Source: JAKAGZ01 sp963748105
GTDB lineage: Bacteria; Bacteroidota; Ignavibacteria; Ignavibacteriales; Ignavibacteriaceae
Direction of reading: 5' to 3'
Assembly: GCA_963748105.1 (NCBI GenBank)
Contig: CAVVHP010000002.1
Coordinates: 1 to 64,000 of the forward strand
DNA length: 64,000 bases
The position numbers were made by a program, and so were the translations under genes. How positions within the stretch are numbered: position 1 is the first letter of the stretch; each line of letters opens with the position of its first letter. The notes beneath the pieces are model-generated. The model did not search any database. It was not told the DNA's origin and saw only the letters and a list, made by a program, of their open reading frames with translations. Shown here one piece after another: positions 46,753 through 56,444 of this stretch.

Positions 46753-48525
46753 TTAGCTCAACTTTTTTGAAACATCATTCCAAAATTTCTGACGGAGCTT
46801 TAATGATTGTTTAGAATTTGTTTTTACTTCTATTACTGAAAAAGATTTTGATTTTAATGCTCTTCTAAATGAAGTACGAAAATCATTCCAGCTTTTTATC
46901 TTGTTAAATTTTCCCCCGTAAGCTTTTACAAAATGTGAAAAATTAAGGTTGTGAGAAGCAATAAAATAATCTTTAAAAAAATTGCCATATTTTGAAATGG
47001 GAAGCACTTCAAAAATTCCGCCCCCATCATTATTTACCAGAATTACAATAAGTGGAATTTTGAAGTTTTTTGCGGCCAGGAGTCCGTTCAAATCGTAATA
47101 AAATGCAAGATCGCCCGTAATCAATATAGTTGGTTCTTTACTCTGAACTGCGATGCCCAGAGCAGTTGAAGTAATACCGTCTATTCCGCTTGCTCCACGA
47201 TTATTATAAACCGAAAGTTCCTTTTCAGAATTTGAAGCAAAATAATCAAAGTCTCTAACGGGCATACTGTTAGAAATCATAAGTTTTGAATTTTTCGGAA
47301 TTAAATTCATAATTACAGAGACGAGTCTGCCTTCGTTCAAGGAAGTGGAATTCTCAATTATTCTTCTTTTTATCTCAGACGCAATTCTGTCAGCTGAGAG
47401 AAAAATGTTAAGCCAGCTTTTATTCTTTTCTTCTGTGATTTTGCTATCCAGAAATTCATTCATCTTCCTGCAAAAAATATATGGCTTACATCCAATTGCT
47501 GCTATCGATTTATTTGAAGGATCAAACCAATCGCCGTAATCGTTTATCATAAATCTCGGTGCAGTGCATTGTCCAAGGAAAGTTTCAAGAGCTTTTGATG
47601 TAACAGTTCGTCCAAAATGTAAAATAAAATCGGGCTGATTATTCTTAGCAAATTTATCCGAGCGGAGTACTGCATCGAAATTAGATAAAATATTGTCTTT
47701 TTTGTGTTTCCCAAATCTTATGTTTGAACAGCCGTCCGCAAGAACCGGTACATTTAATTTATTGGACAGTTTTGAAATTTCAAAAGGGAAGTCAGGATTA
47801 TAATTCTCGGGACCAGCAATTATTAAAATCTTTTTTGAATTTAATAAGTGTTTTGAAATTTTTCTGAACCACTTCTCAGAAAATATATTGCCCGATTTTA
47901 CTTCGGTGAATTTGTCTTTATCTATACTTGCTTTTTTTGCTGAATCTAAAAGCCTTTTTGAAATATCATCAGTATAGGTTTTGGGCTCAAAAGGTTTTTT
48001 GAAAGGAAAATTTAAATGAACAGGACCTTTTAATGTAAGAAAACTTTCCCGAAATGCCCGGCGTGCACATACTTTTATATGCTTAATACCTTGCTGGTTT
48101 GCTTCGGGTAATCCAACCGGGCAAAACCACCTGATATGATTTTTGTAAATATTGTGCTGGTTTATCGTCTGGTTTGCGCCCACACCAATTAGTTCCGACG
48201 GACGATCGGCAGTACAGATAATTAAAGGTATCCTTTGCTGATAAGCCTCAATTATTGCAGGATAGAATTCCGCTGTTGCCGTACCGGACGTACAAATTAG
48301 TATAACCGGTGTATTTGTTGATTTTGCGAGTCCTAGTGCAAAAAAAGCGCTGCTTCTTTCATCTATATTTATAAATGATTTTATCTTTTTATTTTTGGCA
48401 GCTGCAAGTGTTAAAGGCGTGCTTCTTGATCCGGGAGAAATACAGGCATATTTAATTCCAACCGAAACCAGTTCATTTAAAAATGTCTCAGCCCACAGAA
48501 TGTTTCGATTAACTTTAATTTTCAT
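46753..48525 (-). CDS. menD: SEPHCHC synthase (MenD)
   Basis: The thiamine diphosphate enzyme that adds a succinyl semialdehyde unit from 2-oxoglutarate to isochorismate. The 590 residues show CISPGSRSTPLTLAA and the ThDP-activating glutamate region near the N-terminus (ICTSGTATAEFYPA), and the cofactor motif GDLAFYYDLNGLL near residue 447. It overlaps menF by 11 bases, so the two are coupled. Confidence 0.96.
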   Translation of the reverse strand: MKIKVNRNILWAETFLNELVSVGIKYACISPGSRSTPLTLAAAKNKKIKSFINIDERSSAFFALGLAKSTNTPVILICTSGTATAEFYPAIIEAYQQRIPLIICTADRPSELIGVGANQTINQHNIYKNHIRWFCPVGLPEANQQGIKHIKVCARRAFRESFLTLKGPVHLNFPFKKPFEPKTYTDDISKRLLDSAKKASIDKDKFTEVKSGNIFSEKWFRKISKHLLNSKKILIIAGPENYNPDFPFEISKLSNKLNVPVLADGCSNIRFGKHKKDNILSNFDAVLRSDKFAKNNQPDFILHFGRTVTSKALETFLGQCTAPRFMINDYGDWFDPSNKSIAAIGCKPYIFCRKMNEFLDSKITEEKNKSWLNIFLSADRIASEIKRRIIENSTSLNEGRLVSVIMNLIPKNSKLMISNSMPVRDFDYFASNSEKELSVYNNRGASGIDGITSTALGIAVQSKEPTILITGDLAFYYDLNGLLAAKNFKIPLIVILVNNDGGGIFEVLPISKYGNFFKDYFIASHNLNFSHFVKAYGGKFNKIKSWNDFRTSFRRALKSKSFSVIEVKTNSKQSLKLRQKFWNDVSKKLS

Positions 48526-49930
48526 CCTTAAATAAAGTCATAACTGGTTTTAATTTCAATTCGGTTTCGGAAAATTCTGAACCTGGATCGGAATTGTTTA
48601 CAATCCCGCTTCCGGCGTATGCCACTATTTTTGTACCTGTTGATACCGCAGAACGCAGGGCAACAACAAATTCTCCTTCATTATCAAAATTAAAAAAGCC
48701 AATTATGCCTGAATATAATCCTCTTCTAAAGTTCTCTGACTTTTTTATAACTCGCAAAGCAGCATCTTTGGGAGAACCACAAATTGCAGGTGTAGGATAA
48801 AGTCCTTTCAGCAAATTAAACATTGAAAAATTATTTTCGAGTTTTGCAGTAACAAAAGTATGCAGATGCTGAATGTTCGAGAGTTTTTTTATTGAAAGGT
48901 TATTATGAATTTCAATTTCATTTGAAAAACCGGATAATGAATCTTTAATATGTTCAACAACAAAATTATGTTCCGCAATATCCTTTTCGCTCGAAAGAAG
49001 CATCCTTTCAAATTCTTTGTCTTCTTTTTCATTTTTTCCTCGTGGAGCAGAGCCCGCAAGCGCATCAAATTCCACTATATTGCCTTTAAACCTTCCAAGC
49101 GTTTCGGGTGTTGCTCCAAAAAAGGTGGAATTATTTTTTCTAAAAATAAAAAGACTGCATCCGGAATAATTTTTCTTGAACGAATTGATAATTCCTTCAA
49201 AGCCGGGTTCAGCAGACAGGAACAGAGTAACTTTACGCGCAAGTACCACTTTTTGAATTTTCCTTTCATCAATCCTGTCAAGCGCTTCAGAAATCATCTG
49301 CTTCCATTTCTTTTTGTCTTTTGGAGAGTTCCCTTCAATTTTGTTGATAGCAGGGAGAGATACAGGAGTATTTGATTTTTGCCTGCAGATATTATCAAGC
49401 TTTATTCTAAATTGATTTACCAGTTGCTCAATCGGCTTTTTCGGATTGTGTAGAAAATTTAATACTAATAGATTATCATTCCCATTATTAAAGAACATAA
49501 TTGCCGGAACAAACCAGGTGGAATCCTGAAAGTCTTTCCATTCATTTTCGGCATGTTCGACCATGAACTTCATCCCGCCAACAAAAAGCGGAATTTTTTT
49601 CCCGGCAAATTTTTCACGGTTGCTTACAGTTTTATCTTTCCATCCGTTTAATTTTTTATAAGTGATGGCAAATCTGCCATCCCCTGATTCAGTGATATCT
49701 AAAATGTTTTCTACAGCAAAAATTTTAAATTGATTTTCGGACTGTTCAAAATAGAAAGATATTTGTGAGTTTTTCAGATAATCATCAATTTTACCGTTGC
49801 TATTGATTACCCCGGCATCAAAAACAAAACTAATGAGTATATTTTCAGTATTATGATTTTTTATAGCTGCTTCATTCTCAATGAGAAAGCTGTTAAATAA
49901 TTCGGTAGCCTGGGTAATTAACTTTTCCAT
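48515..49930 (-). CDS. menF: Isochorismate synthase
   Basis: A chorismate-binding enzyme that starts menaquinone synthesis. The 471 residues end with the family's catalytic core: KVVLARKVTLF, FFGATPETLGRF, LAGSAPRGKNEKED, LHTFVTAKL and YPTPAICGSPKDAAL, followed by GIIGFFN and AGSGIV. Isochorismate synthases used for siderophores look alike, but the seven-gene men context decides. First gene of the operon, 70 bases downstream of rsgA. Confidence 0.94.
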   Translation of the reverse strand: MEKLITQATELFNSFLIENEAAIKNHNTENILISFVFDAGVINSNGKIDDYLKNSQISFYFEQSENQFKIFAVENILDITESGDGRFAITYKKLNGWKDKTVSNREKFAGKKIPLFVGGMKFMVEHAENEWKDFQDSTWFVPAIMFFNNGNDNLLVLNFLHNPKKPIEQLVNQFRIKLDNICRQKSNTPVSLPAINKIEGNSPKDKKKWKQMISEALDRIDERKIQKVVLARKVTLFLSAEPGFEGIINSFKKNYSGCSLFIFRKNNSTFFGATPETLGRFKGNIVEFDALAGSAPRGKNEKEDKEFERMLLSSEKDIAEHNFVVEHIKDSLSGFSNEIEIHNNLSIKKLSNIQHLHTFVTAKLENNFSMFNLLKGLYPTPAICGSPKDAALRVIKKSENFRRGLYSGIIGFFNFDNEGEFVVALRSAVSTGTKIVAYAGSGIVNNSDPGSEFSETELKLKPVMTLFKDEN

Positions 49931-50000
49931 TATTCCATAAAATTATTGTGCAAATATATATGTATTGATAAAAGTTAGCAATTTAGTTGGCAGGTACATA

Positions 50001-50957
50001 TTAAAAAACGATATCCTGTTCAATTGTTTCCAGAATTCTAAGATAGCTGTCATATCTTTCCGGTGAGATTTTTTCTTTCTCAACTGCTTCAATAACGGCG
50101 CATCCCGGTTCGTGAAGGTGTGTGCAGGTATTAAATCTGCAGTCCAATGCAAAATCAGAGAATTCTATAAAATAGTGCCCCAGATCCTCTTTTCTAATTC
50201 CAAAGGGATCAATTTCACGCACGCCGGGAGTATCAATTATGAATGTGTTATTTTCGGCTTCTATCATTATACTGGTTACGGTTGTATGTTTGCCCTTATC
50301 TGTAAAATTACTGATTTCACCAACTCCAAGATTTAGATCTGGGAACATTTTATTGATTATTGAAGATTTACCAACTCCTGATTGTCCCCAGAAAAGATTT
50401 TTTTTATTGGCGAGAGTTTTTTTTATAGCATCAATTCCGGAATTATTAATGACACTTGATCTAAAAACTTTGTAACCTATATTTTCATAAATCGCTGCCC
50501 AATCATCTATTAGATTTTCTTCATCCAGATCGGTTTTATTAATGATAATGTATGGTTTTATCCCGGAACTTTCTGCAGTTACAAGAAACCGATCAATTAC
50601 TTTGTTATTAAAATAGGGAAGTACGACGCTGCTAATAATAAAAAGAGAATCGATATTTGCTGCAATAACCTGTTCAAGTCTTTCACCTCGGTACCCGGCT
50701 CCTTTTATTTTGGGAGACTTGCGTGAAATATAATTTTCTCTTATTTCAATTTTACTTATTACGCCGGAATTTTCGTCAGCATTTTCGAAGTCTACAAAGT
50801 CGCCAACTACAGCAATGTCAGTTTTATATAGTTTATTTCTTTTTAATTTAAAATCGTTTTTAAACTTCCCCTTCAAGCTGCACCTGATCTCATTACCTCC
50901 GCTTAAGGGGAGTACGTAGTAATCTTTGCTTTCTATCCGACAAATTACGCCTTTAAT
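50001..50957 (-). CDS. rsgA: Ribosome biogenesis GTPase RsgA, probable ATT start
   Basis: A circularly permuted GTPase that helps mature the 30S subunit. In order: an N-terminal OB fold, NKTD (G4), GQSGVGKSS (G1, Walker A), DTPGVRE (G3) and a C-terminal zinc motif (CRFNTCTHLHEPGCAV). The frame with an ordinary start, a TTG at 50876, lacks the first part of the OB fold. Reading upstream in frame adds KGVICRIESKDYYVLPLSGG and IRCSLKGKF, which matches the family. The only initiator there is ATT at 50957, four bases after GGAGG (TCTC spacer). I therefore extend the gene to 50957, giving 318 residues. ATT starts are rare (infC is the known case), so a base error is also possible. Confidence 0.88.
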   Translation of the reverse strand: MKGVICRIESKDYYVLPLSGGNEIRCSLKGKFKNDFKLKRNKLYKTDIAVVGDFVDFENADENSGVISKIEIRENYISRKSPKIKGAGYRGERLEQVIAANIDSLFIISSVVLPYFNNKVIDRFLVTAESSGIKPYIIINKTDLDEENLIDDWAAIYENIGYKVFRSSVINNSGIDAIKKTLANKKNLFWGQSGVGKSSIINKMFPDLNLGVGEISNFTDKGKHTTVTSIMIEAENNTFIIDTPGVREIDPFGIRKEDLGHYFIEFSDFALDCRFNTCTHLHEPGCAVIEAVEKEKISPERYDSYLRILETIEQDIVF

Positions 50958-50975
50958 GAGACCTCCATTTAAAAT

Positions 50976-51006
50976 AAAAAAGCGCTATACTTAAAAAATA
51001 TAGCGC
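50976..51006 (-). terminator. Intrinsic terminator of the FadL-like gene
   Basis: GCGCTATA (50982-50989) pairs with TATAGCGC (50999-51006), and on the minus strand six T follow. It lies 30 bases beyond the FadL-like stop codon and just before rsgA. Confidence 0.85.
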
Positions 51007-51036
51007 CTGATTGTTTAAGTCAAATTGAGTGATTTC

Positions 51037-52470
51037 TTAAAACCTGTAAGTCATTCCCAAAATAACCCTATTGGTTTTAATATCCTGGAATGTACGTGAA
51101 ACATTAGTCCCGTAATTATCTCCGTAATTTTTCCACCATCCGTGGGCAAAACCAATATCTACGCTAACTGTCTGATCAACGAGAAATCCAATTCCGGCTG
51201 TAACAAATTTCCTGTCATATTCAGAAGGATCATTCTTATAAGCTGAAGGCTGCAAAATAAATCCGCCTCTTAATCTTAATCCAATAACCGGAATTGTATA
51301 TTCTGCGCCGGCATTCAGGTTTATAACCGAACCAAGAGTTGTTGTAATATCTTTATTCAAACCGGCAACATATTCATCGCTTAAGCCTTTAGCATTTTTA
51401 TATTCCATCTGGGAATAATCAATTAACGTTGCCTGTGCACTTACAATCAAGCCAGTAATATTAACAGAAAAACCGGCTCCAAGTTCAAATGGTGTAACAA
51501 TATCATATTCAACCTGGTCACTATATTTGCTTGTTGACAGATTATATGATGTCCCTGTATTAAAATCACTTCGTCCGTTTACAGTAAATTTTTCTTTAAT
51601 AGTATGAAATTTAGGGAATTGAACCGTTGCACCGAATCTTGCAAAATTATTCATCTGGTACAAAATACCCAGTTTTGCGTCCCATCCTTTAATATCCCAA
51701 TCCAGTATCCTGTTTAAATAAAATGTTTGAAAATCTCTTGTCTGTGGTTCGCCTGCAGCAGTTTCGCCCTGGTAAATATCGTGTGTATCATCTTCATAAT
51801 AATCATTGTTTGATGTATAGCTTCCGGTGATGTAATCGAAATTAATTCCAACAAAGAAATTTTTATAAACCTCTATGGCTCCTGTAAACGCAAGGTTATT
51901 AACTGAGCCTGAAGAAAGAATGCTTCCACTCTGGTTCAGGTTTCCGTTTATGGGAGTCTGATTTAATGTATCAGTAAGATAAAGATCATAAGGTACGTCG
52001 GAGTCAAGCAGATTCTGAATCATAGAATTATTCCCGCTGTTGAAACCGTTAAATTTTAAAGCCCCGGTAAGGTCTTTACTGGTGTGATAGGAAATTCCAA
52101 ATACAAGGCTGCCTTGGTATGTTGGAAAGGGAATTGCGAGACTCACTCTGTTAAGTCTTGTCTGTGTATTAGATTCATTTGAATTTTGTCCGAAAAAAGA
52201 AGTCGAATTCTGAAATTTATTATAATCCAGATTACCTGATAATTCTATTCTTTTTAGTAAACCTAGTCCTGCAGGATTATAAAATGCTGCAGATGCATCA
52301 TCACTCAATCCAATATAACTATCTCCCATTCCAAGAGCCCTTGCGCTGACTCCCAATCCGGGAAGTCCGAGTCTTAAGGCATCACTGATATTTTGTGCGT
52401 TAGTGTTTATTGCAAAAAGAAAAATAATTGCTGCCGAAAGCTTTGCTAAATTAGAATAAAAGCTTTTCAT
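51037..52470 (-). CDS. Outer-membrane transport protein, OmpP1/FadL/TodX family
   Basis: A beta-barrel of 477 residues that may pass hydrophobic molecules through the outer membrane. A signal peptide ends near NAQ (residue 26). The N-terminal LGVSARALGMGDSYIGLSDDASAAFYNPAGL is the plug-region motif shared by FadL and PorV-like proteins. Alternating hydrophobic strands run to a final aromatic residue (GMTYRF), a barrel signature. GGAGGAG precedes the ATG, and it overlaps the upstream lipoprotein gene by four bases. The substrate cannot be inferred. Confidence 0.82.
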   Translation of the reverse strand: MKSFYSNLAKLSAAIIFLFAINTNAQNISDALRLGLPGLGVSARALGMGDSYIGLSDDASAAFYNPAGLGLLKRIELSGNLDYNKFQNSTSFFGQNSNESNTQTRLNRVSLAIPFPTYQGSLVFGISYHTSKDLTGALKFNGFNSGNNSMIQNLLDSDVPYDLYLTDTLNQTPINGNLNQSGSILSSGSVNNLAFTGAIEVYKNFFVGINFDYITGSYTSNNDYYEDDTHDIYQGETAAGEPQTRDFQTFYLNRILDWDIKGWDAKLGILYQMNNFARFGATVQFPKFHTIKEKFTVNGRSDFNTGTSYNLSTSKYSDQVEYDIVTPFELGAGFSVNITGLIVSAQATLIDYSQMEYKNAKGLSDEYVAGLNKDITTTLGSVINLNAGAEYTIPVIGLRLRGGFILQPSAYKNDPSEYDRKFVTAGIGFLVDQTVSVDIGFAHGWWKNYGDNYGTNVSRTFQDIKTNRVILGMTYRF

Positions 52471-52952
52471 CTGCTCCTCCCTCTATCTTTGTCTGTTTTT
52501 CTGGAACCATTATTATTTCTTAAATTTTTTGAATCAGAGGACCTGTTATCTGATTGTGTGGAAGTTGTTGTGCCTGTATTCCCTGTACTTCCTTTGTTAA
52601 CGCTTCCGCTTTGAGAACTTCTGGATGCGGGATCTGTGAATAAATTCCATATAGTCCTGGTTACTGATCCTCTTCCATTCCCAATATTTCTTAAAGATGA
52701 AATATTTGTATTACCATCCCTGTTAACATCATTACCGTTAGTTGTAGGAAGTGATAAATCAAACCACCACGGAGAATCATAATAGTATGCGTATCCGCCA
52801 AAATAGGGATCTGAATAAAAGCCGGTGTTGTTATCATAATTTTCATTGTTTGGCAACTGAGGTTGCGATGGATCCCAGATTACTGTGTAACAACCTGTGA
52901 TAGAAAATGTGAGCAAAAAGATTGCTGCAATATTTAATAAATATTTTTTCAT
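52467..52952 (-). CDS. Lipoprotein with low-complexity basic tail, unknown function
   Basis: About 161 residues. The lipobox is SITGC, followed by YT, and then acidic/Tyr/Asn-rich sequence and a Ser/Asn/Arg tail that ends in RGRSR. I start it at the ATG at 52952, which has GAGG upstream; the longer frame to 53012 lies inside the neighbouring gene. It overlaps the FadL-like gene start by four bases. Both this protein and the next upstream one share GCYT after the lipobox and an RGR tail, so they look like diverged copies. Function unknown. Confidence 0.68.
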   Translation of the reverse strand: MKKYLLNIAAIFLLTFSITGCYTVIWDPSQPQLPNNENYDNNTGFYSDPYFGGYAYYYDSPWWFDLSLPTTNGNDVNRDGNTNISSLRNIGNGRGSVTRTIWNLFTDPASRSSQSGSVNKGSTGNTGTTTSTQSDNRSSDSKNLRNNNGSRKTDKDRGRSR

Positions 52953-52956
52953 TTTA

Positions 52957-53862
52957 TTATCTGCCTCTTCCTTTCTTGGAAGAGTTGTCTTTTTGTCTGC
53001 TACTGCTACCACGTGAACTTCCGCTTCTTGGTGAAGAATTATTTGAACGTGTCCGTGGAGAATATGATCTTGGTGTACTGTTTCTTCTTGGAGTTGTATA
53101 GGTACTTCTCGGCTTTGTATTTCTCTGATTGCTTCTGCTGTTATAATCCCTTCTGCCGGATTTATTCAAATCTCTTGATCGGATACTATTTTTATCCCGG
53201 TCCCGTGTATTTGATCTATTCCTGATACTGTTACCAGTACGATTCCGGTTATTCCAGTTGTACCTGTTATTATTTGTCCCGGTTTTATTTAACTCTGTTC
53301 TGTTTCTTATTCCATCCCTGTTTCCAAGACTTCCTCTCAGCCCGTTGTTGTTTCTTAATTTATAGCCGTTAGAAGACCTGTATTTATATCCCGGATTTGA
53401 ATAAGTATAGTAAGGGTAGTGTTGATAATAATTATCGTAATAATTCCAATTTCCCCAATAATTATAATACCTGTAAGGATAGTAATAATCGTAATAGGAA
53501 AAACTATAAGGGCTGCACCATGTTGAATAAAAGAAAGGATCTATACAATAAGAGTTATAATAATTTCCGTATGTGAATCCAAATGAAAATCCTGGTCTGT
53601 ACCATCCCCAATTACGTACGTTGTATGGAGAACCGAAACTTAAATTGTAGTAGTAATCATTCTGATCGTTTTCATCGTAATAATAATCATTATTATCAGC
53701 GTAAGTAGAATCATCCTGGTATTCATAATTATTGTCATCATATTTATAATTTCTGTCATCAGGGTGCCTGCTCACCAAAGCAACCTGCGTATAACATCCA
53801 TTGATGACAAACATCACCAGTATTATAAAAATACCCGGTAAAAATAATTTTAATGTTTTCAT
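52957..53862 (-). CDS. Tyr/Asn-rich lipoprotein with Arg/Ser-rich tail, unknown function
   Basis: About 301 residues. The lipobox region reads VINGCYT. A Tyr/Asp/Asn-rich block (roughly residues 35-170, with many YY and NY pairs) is followed by an Arg/Asn/Ser/Thr-rich basic block that ends in KKGRGR. I use the ATG at 53862 with GGAG upstream. The composition is unlike a folded enzyme; a surface-adhesive or polyanion-binding role is imaginable but not shown. It is five bases upstream of the shorter lipoprotein and presumably in the same operon as the FadL-like gene. Confidence 0.68.
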   Translation of the reverse strand: MKTLKLFLPGIFIILVMFVINGCYTQVALVSRHPDDRNYKYDDNNYEYQDDSTYADNNDYYYDENDQNDYYYNLSFGSPYNVRNWGWYRPGFSFGFTYGNYYNSYCIDPFFYSTWCSPYSFSYYDYYYPYRYYNYWGNWNYYDNYYQHYPYYTYSNPGYKYRSSNGYKLRNNNGLRGSLGNRDGIRNRTELNKTGTNNNRYNWNNRNRTGNSIRNRSNTRDRDKNSIRSRDLNKSGRRDYNSRSNQRNTKPRSTYTTPRRNSTPRSYSPRTRSNNSSPRSGSSRGSSSRQKDNSSKKGRGR

Positions 53863-54080
53863 GATAATTTCTCCACCATTTCTAACTGTCTCAATATTGT
53901 CAAAAACCAGGCCTGATAAAAGGTTGAAATAAATCACCAAATAGCGGTTTATTGCACCCACCTGTATAGTAAAATAGACTCACTTGTATAGTTATTTGAA
54001 CATAAAAAGAGGGATAATTTATGGCAAAAATCCTGTAAAACAGGATAAACAGGAAGGTTTAAAATTTTTGATTCGAATTA

Positions 54081-54854
54081 CTAGAATATGCTTTTTATAT
54101 ATTCCAGTCTTATTGCCCTGTCGGCAGTGCTTGGATTTAATTTTTTGTTATTTAGAAGATCTCTCAAATCAAATCCGAGTGTAAAGCCAGATCCGATAGC
54201 CCATCTTATTCCGGCGTTAAGATATCCATTTCCGTTTCCGAAATTTCCGTATTGCTTATTATCATTCCACGCAAAATTATATTCACCTATAATTGAAACA
54301 CTCGGCCCTATAGTTTTTTCAATTCCAATCATCATATTTACAAAATCATCGCCATCATTGGATTCAAGAGAATAATTAATAGTTCCGTGCAGACTCATAT
54401 AACCGAGCAGTGCAAAATTTTTGCTGGTTGCTGCAAAAAATCCGGGAGATTTTATCTGGTAGCGGCTGGACGAATCCACATATTGACCTTTTCCCTGAGA
54501 ATCAAATCCGATTGTGATTGCCGGAATTGCATCTGATTCATTTAACAATCTTACTCTGAAATTTACTCCGGGGAGTTTGTACCAGTCAATTTTTCCGGAA
54601 CCAATAATATTTGCACCTCCGTATGAAATCCCAAAACTTACATTTGTAAAAACACCTACTTCAAGTTTTCCAATAACGACACCGTATGGGAGGACATCAG
54701 TCGTTTGCCCGACAAATCCTTTTTCAAGAATTCCTGCGGTGGGCATATCAACCAATGAGCGGTATTCAAATTTTGCATCTCTTCCTGCTGATCCCTGTGC
54801 AAAAACGGGGAGGGCAGTAAAAATAAGAGCTATAACAAATGCTAATTTTTTCAT
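54081..54854 (-). CDS. Predicted outer-membrane beta-barrel protein
   Basis: A 257-residue protein with a clean signal peptide (cleaved after FAQ, residue 20). The rest consists of alternating strands rich in Gly, Tyr and Phe, ending in an aromatic residue (YIKSIF). This suggests a small beta-barrel, possibly of the YjbH type, but I do not recognise a specific family. GGGG lies just before the ATG. It stands alone on the minus strand with about 220 bases free upstream of the next gene's start. Confidence 0.6.
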   Translation of the reverse strand: MKKLAFVIALIFTALPVFAQGSAGRDAKFEYRSLVDMPTAGILEKGFVGQTTDVLPYGVVIGKLEVGVFTNVSFGISYGGANIIGSGKIDWYKLPGVNFRVRLLNESDAIPAITIGFDSQGKGQYVDSSSRYQIKSPGFFAATSKNFALLGYMSLHGTINYSLESNDGDDFVNMMIGIEKTIGPSVSIIGEYNFAWNDNKQYGNFGNGNGYLNAGIRWAIGSGFTLGFDLRDLLNNKKLNPSTADRAIRLEYIKSIF

Positions 54855-54934
54855 AATACCCCGGCGATGTTTTAAAGAAAGTGTGTGATCAACTATTAAA
54901 AAATAACAATTTAAAACTAAATTTCTTAGTATAA

Positions 54935-55333
54935 TTAAAATTTATTTGCATCAGCAAAATTCGGATTAACCGGTATCTCTACAAGCGATGGCAAAAGCGA
55001 TTTCTCAGGTTTTATTATTACTGTAACTTTACCTGGGTCAAATTTTGATCTAAGAATCATTATTCCTTTATTTTTGTCAGCACTTACTATAGTTACAAGA
55101 TGTTTCCCTTCTGTGATTTCAAATTCAGCAGATACATTCCTAAATGGCGCCCGCTTACCAAATGAGTTTAAAGGAACGGCTTCAATTTTCACTGTCGATT
55201 TGCCATCGGCAAATAATTCTGCAGGTGTAACAGAAACGTTAACCTCGTATATATTAAATACATACATATATAGAAACAGTGAGACGATGGCTAAGATTAA
55301 AAATAATATAAGGTAGATGTTTTTTCTCCCCAT
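54935..55333 (-). CDS. Membrane-anchored protein with an Ig-like (invasin-type) domain
   Basis: A 132-residue protein with one N-terminal membrane helix (about residues 6-26) and a periplasmic beta-rich domain. VSVTPAELFADGKSTVKIEAVPLN is like the opening of bacterial Ig-like (Big_1/invasin) domains. The ATG follows the ATP-grasp stop by three bases, so the two are likely one transcript. The role is unknown. Confidence 0.6.
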   Translation of the reverse strand: MGRKNIYLILFLILAIVSLFLYMYVFNIYEVNVSVTPAELFADGKSTVKIEAVPLNSFGKRAPFRNVSAEFEITEGKHLVTIVSADKNKGIMILRSKFDPGKVTVIIKPEKSLLPSLVEIPVNPNFADANKF

Positions 55334-55336
55334 AAT

Positions 55337-56252
55337 TTAATTGAGCTTTTTCTTTTCCCGATTGATAATACTTTTCATACTATTTAATATCCTGTTTACA
55401 ACAGAGTCAGGAACCCCATCTGTATGAAGGGACTTAAATCTCATGTCGCACTGATCGTTTACATAGTCAACAACAACGAAATTTTTATCTGGTGTCAGAA
55501 CAATTTCGGTAGAAAAAAAATCAAGTTCAGTAATCTTTGCAATTTTTTTTGTAATTGGAAACAATTTTTTCAGATTGAATTTTTCAATTTCATTTTCATT
55601 TAGCTCTCTGTAAATATGTGTCTGGTCATCCCACCACGCAGGTATAGCTTTACCGAAAGCCCAGAAACATCTGAACCAGCCTCTTTTACCTTCGAGGTAG
55701 TCTGGATAAATTTTTTGTTGCAGAAGGTATTTATCATCAAGATTTGTTACTCTTTCATCAATTATTTCCCGCAGAGTTTCTGCACCTGTAACAACGCCAA
55801 TGCCACCACCGGTAGTATTGCAGGGTTTAATAATAAATGGTCTGCCTAAAACTGAAAGATCATCAAGTGATATATATATATCTTCTTTTTCGCTATGAGG
55901 TGGAATTATGATGGAATAAGGAACATGAAGGCCGCTGGAAATAAATTCGAGGTGCATATTTGCTTTATCAATTGCGTGTTCTGTCTTTTTATAGGGATTA
56001 AAAATTTTTGTTTTTCTTCTTGAAATAATTTTACCGAGCTTTTCAAAATCTTCATCAACGTCTGCAGCTCTGTCCAGATAAAAGTTAAAGGCCAGTTCTT
56101 TATTTTGAACTTTTTGAGTTACATCAAAAATATTGTGATTTGATAATCCGGTAGGTTGAAATACCCGAATTCTGGAGAGTTCTTTCAGTTAGATTAATGA
56201 AATCTTCATCATATTCCCAAACATATGCCAGGCCAAGGTCAAATTTTTCCAT
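55337..56252 (-). CDS. ATP-grasp enzyme, frameshifted
   Basis: An ATP-dependent ligase fold of about 304 residues. The visible core is FIIKPCNTTGGGIGVV, YLLQQKIYPDYL, a TEIVLTPDKNFVVVDYVND metal-binding strand and CDMRFKS. It resembles D-Ala-D-Ala ligase or RimK-like proteins, but I cannot name the substrate. The N-terminal part from the ATG at 56252 (MEKFDLGLAYVWEYDEDF) stops at TGA after about 41 codons. Removing one base near 56141-56150 gives STYRLSNHNIFDVTQ and joins the downstream frame. The gene reads as broken; an error is likely. The small anchored protein follows three bases downstream. Confidence 0.72.
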
Positions 56253-56444
56253 AAGTAGCTAAAATTTTACCCAAAAATATGCTTTACTATAGTATTTTAC
56301 AAACATTGTACATTATTTGCATTGGTTTTAGAAACATAAGTACGCTATAAATGTTTAATGTTATCTAATCTGGGCCGGTCAATTCTAATATAATTGTTGT
56401 TATCGGCTGTAAATTATATATTTGCTTAAACCAACAGAGATTTT

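Noticed and set aside
52957..53225. A plus-strand gene opposite the Arg/Ser-rich tail
   Set aside because: It is the complement of low-complexity coding sequence, has no ribosome site and resembles no protein.
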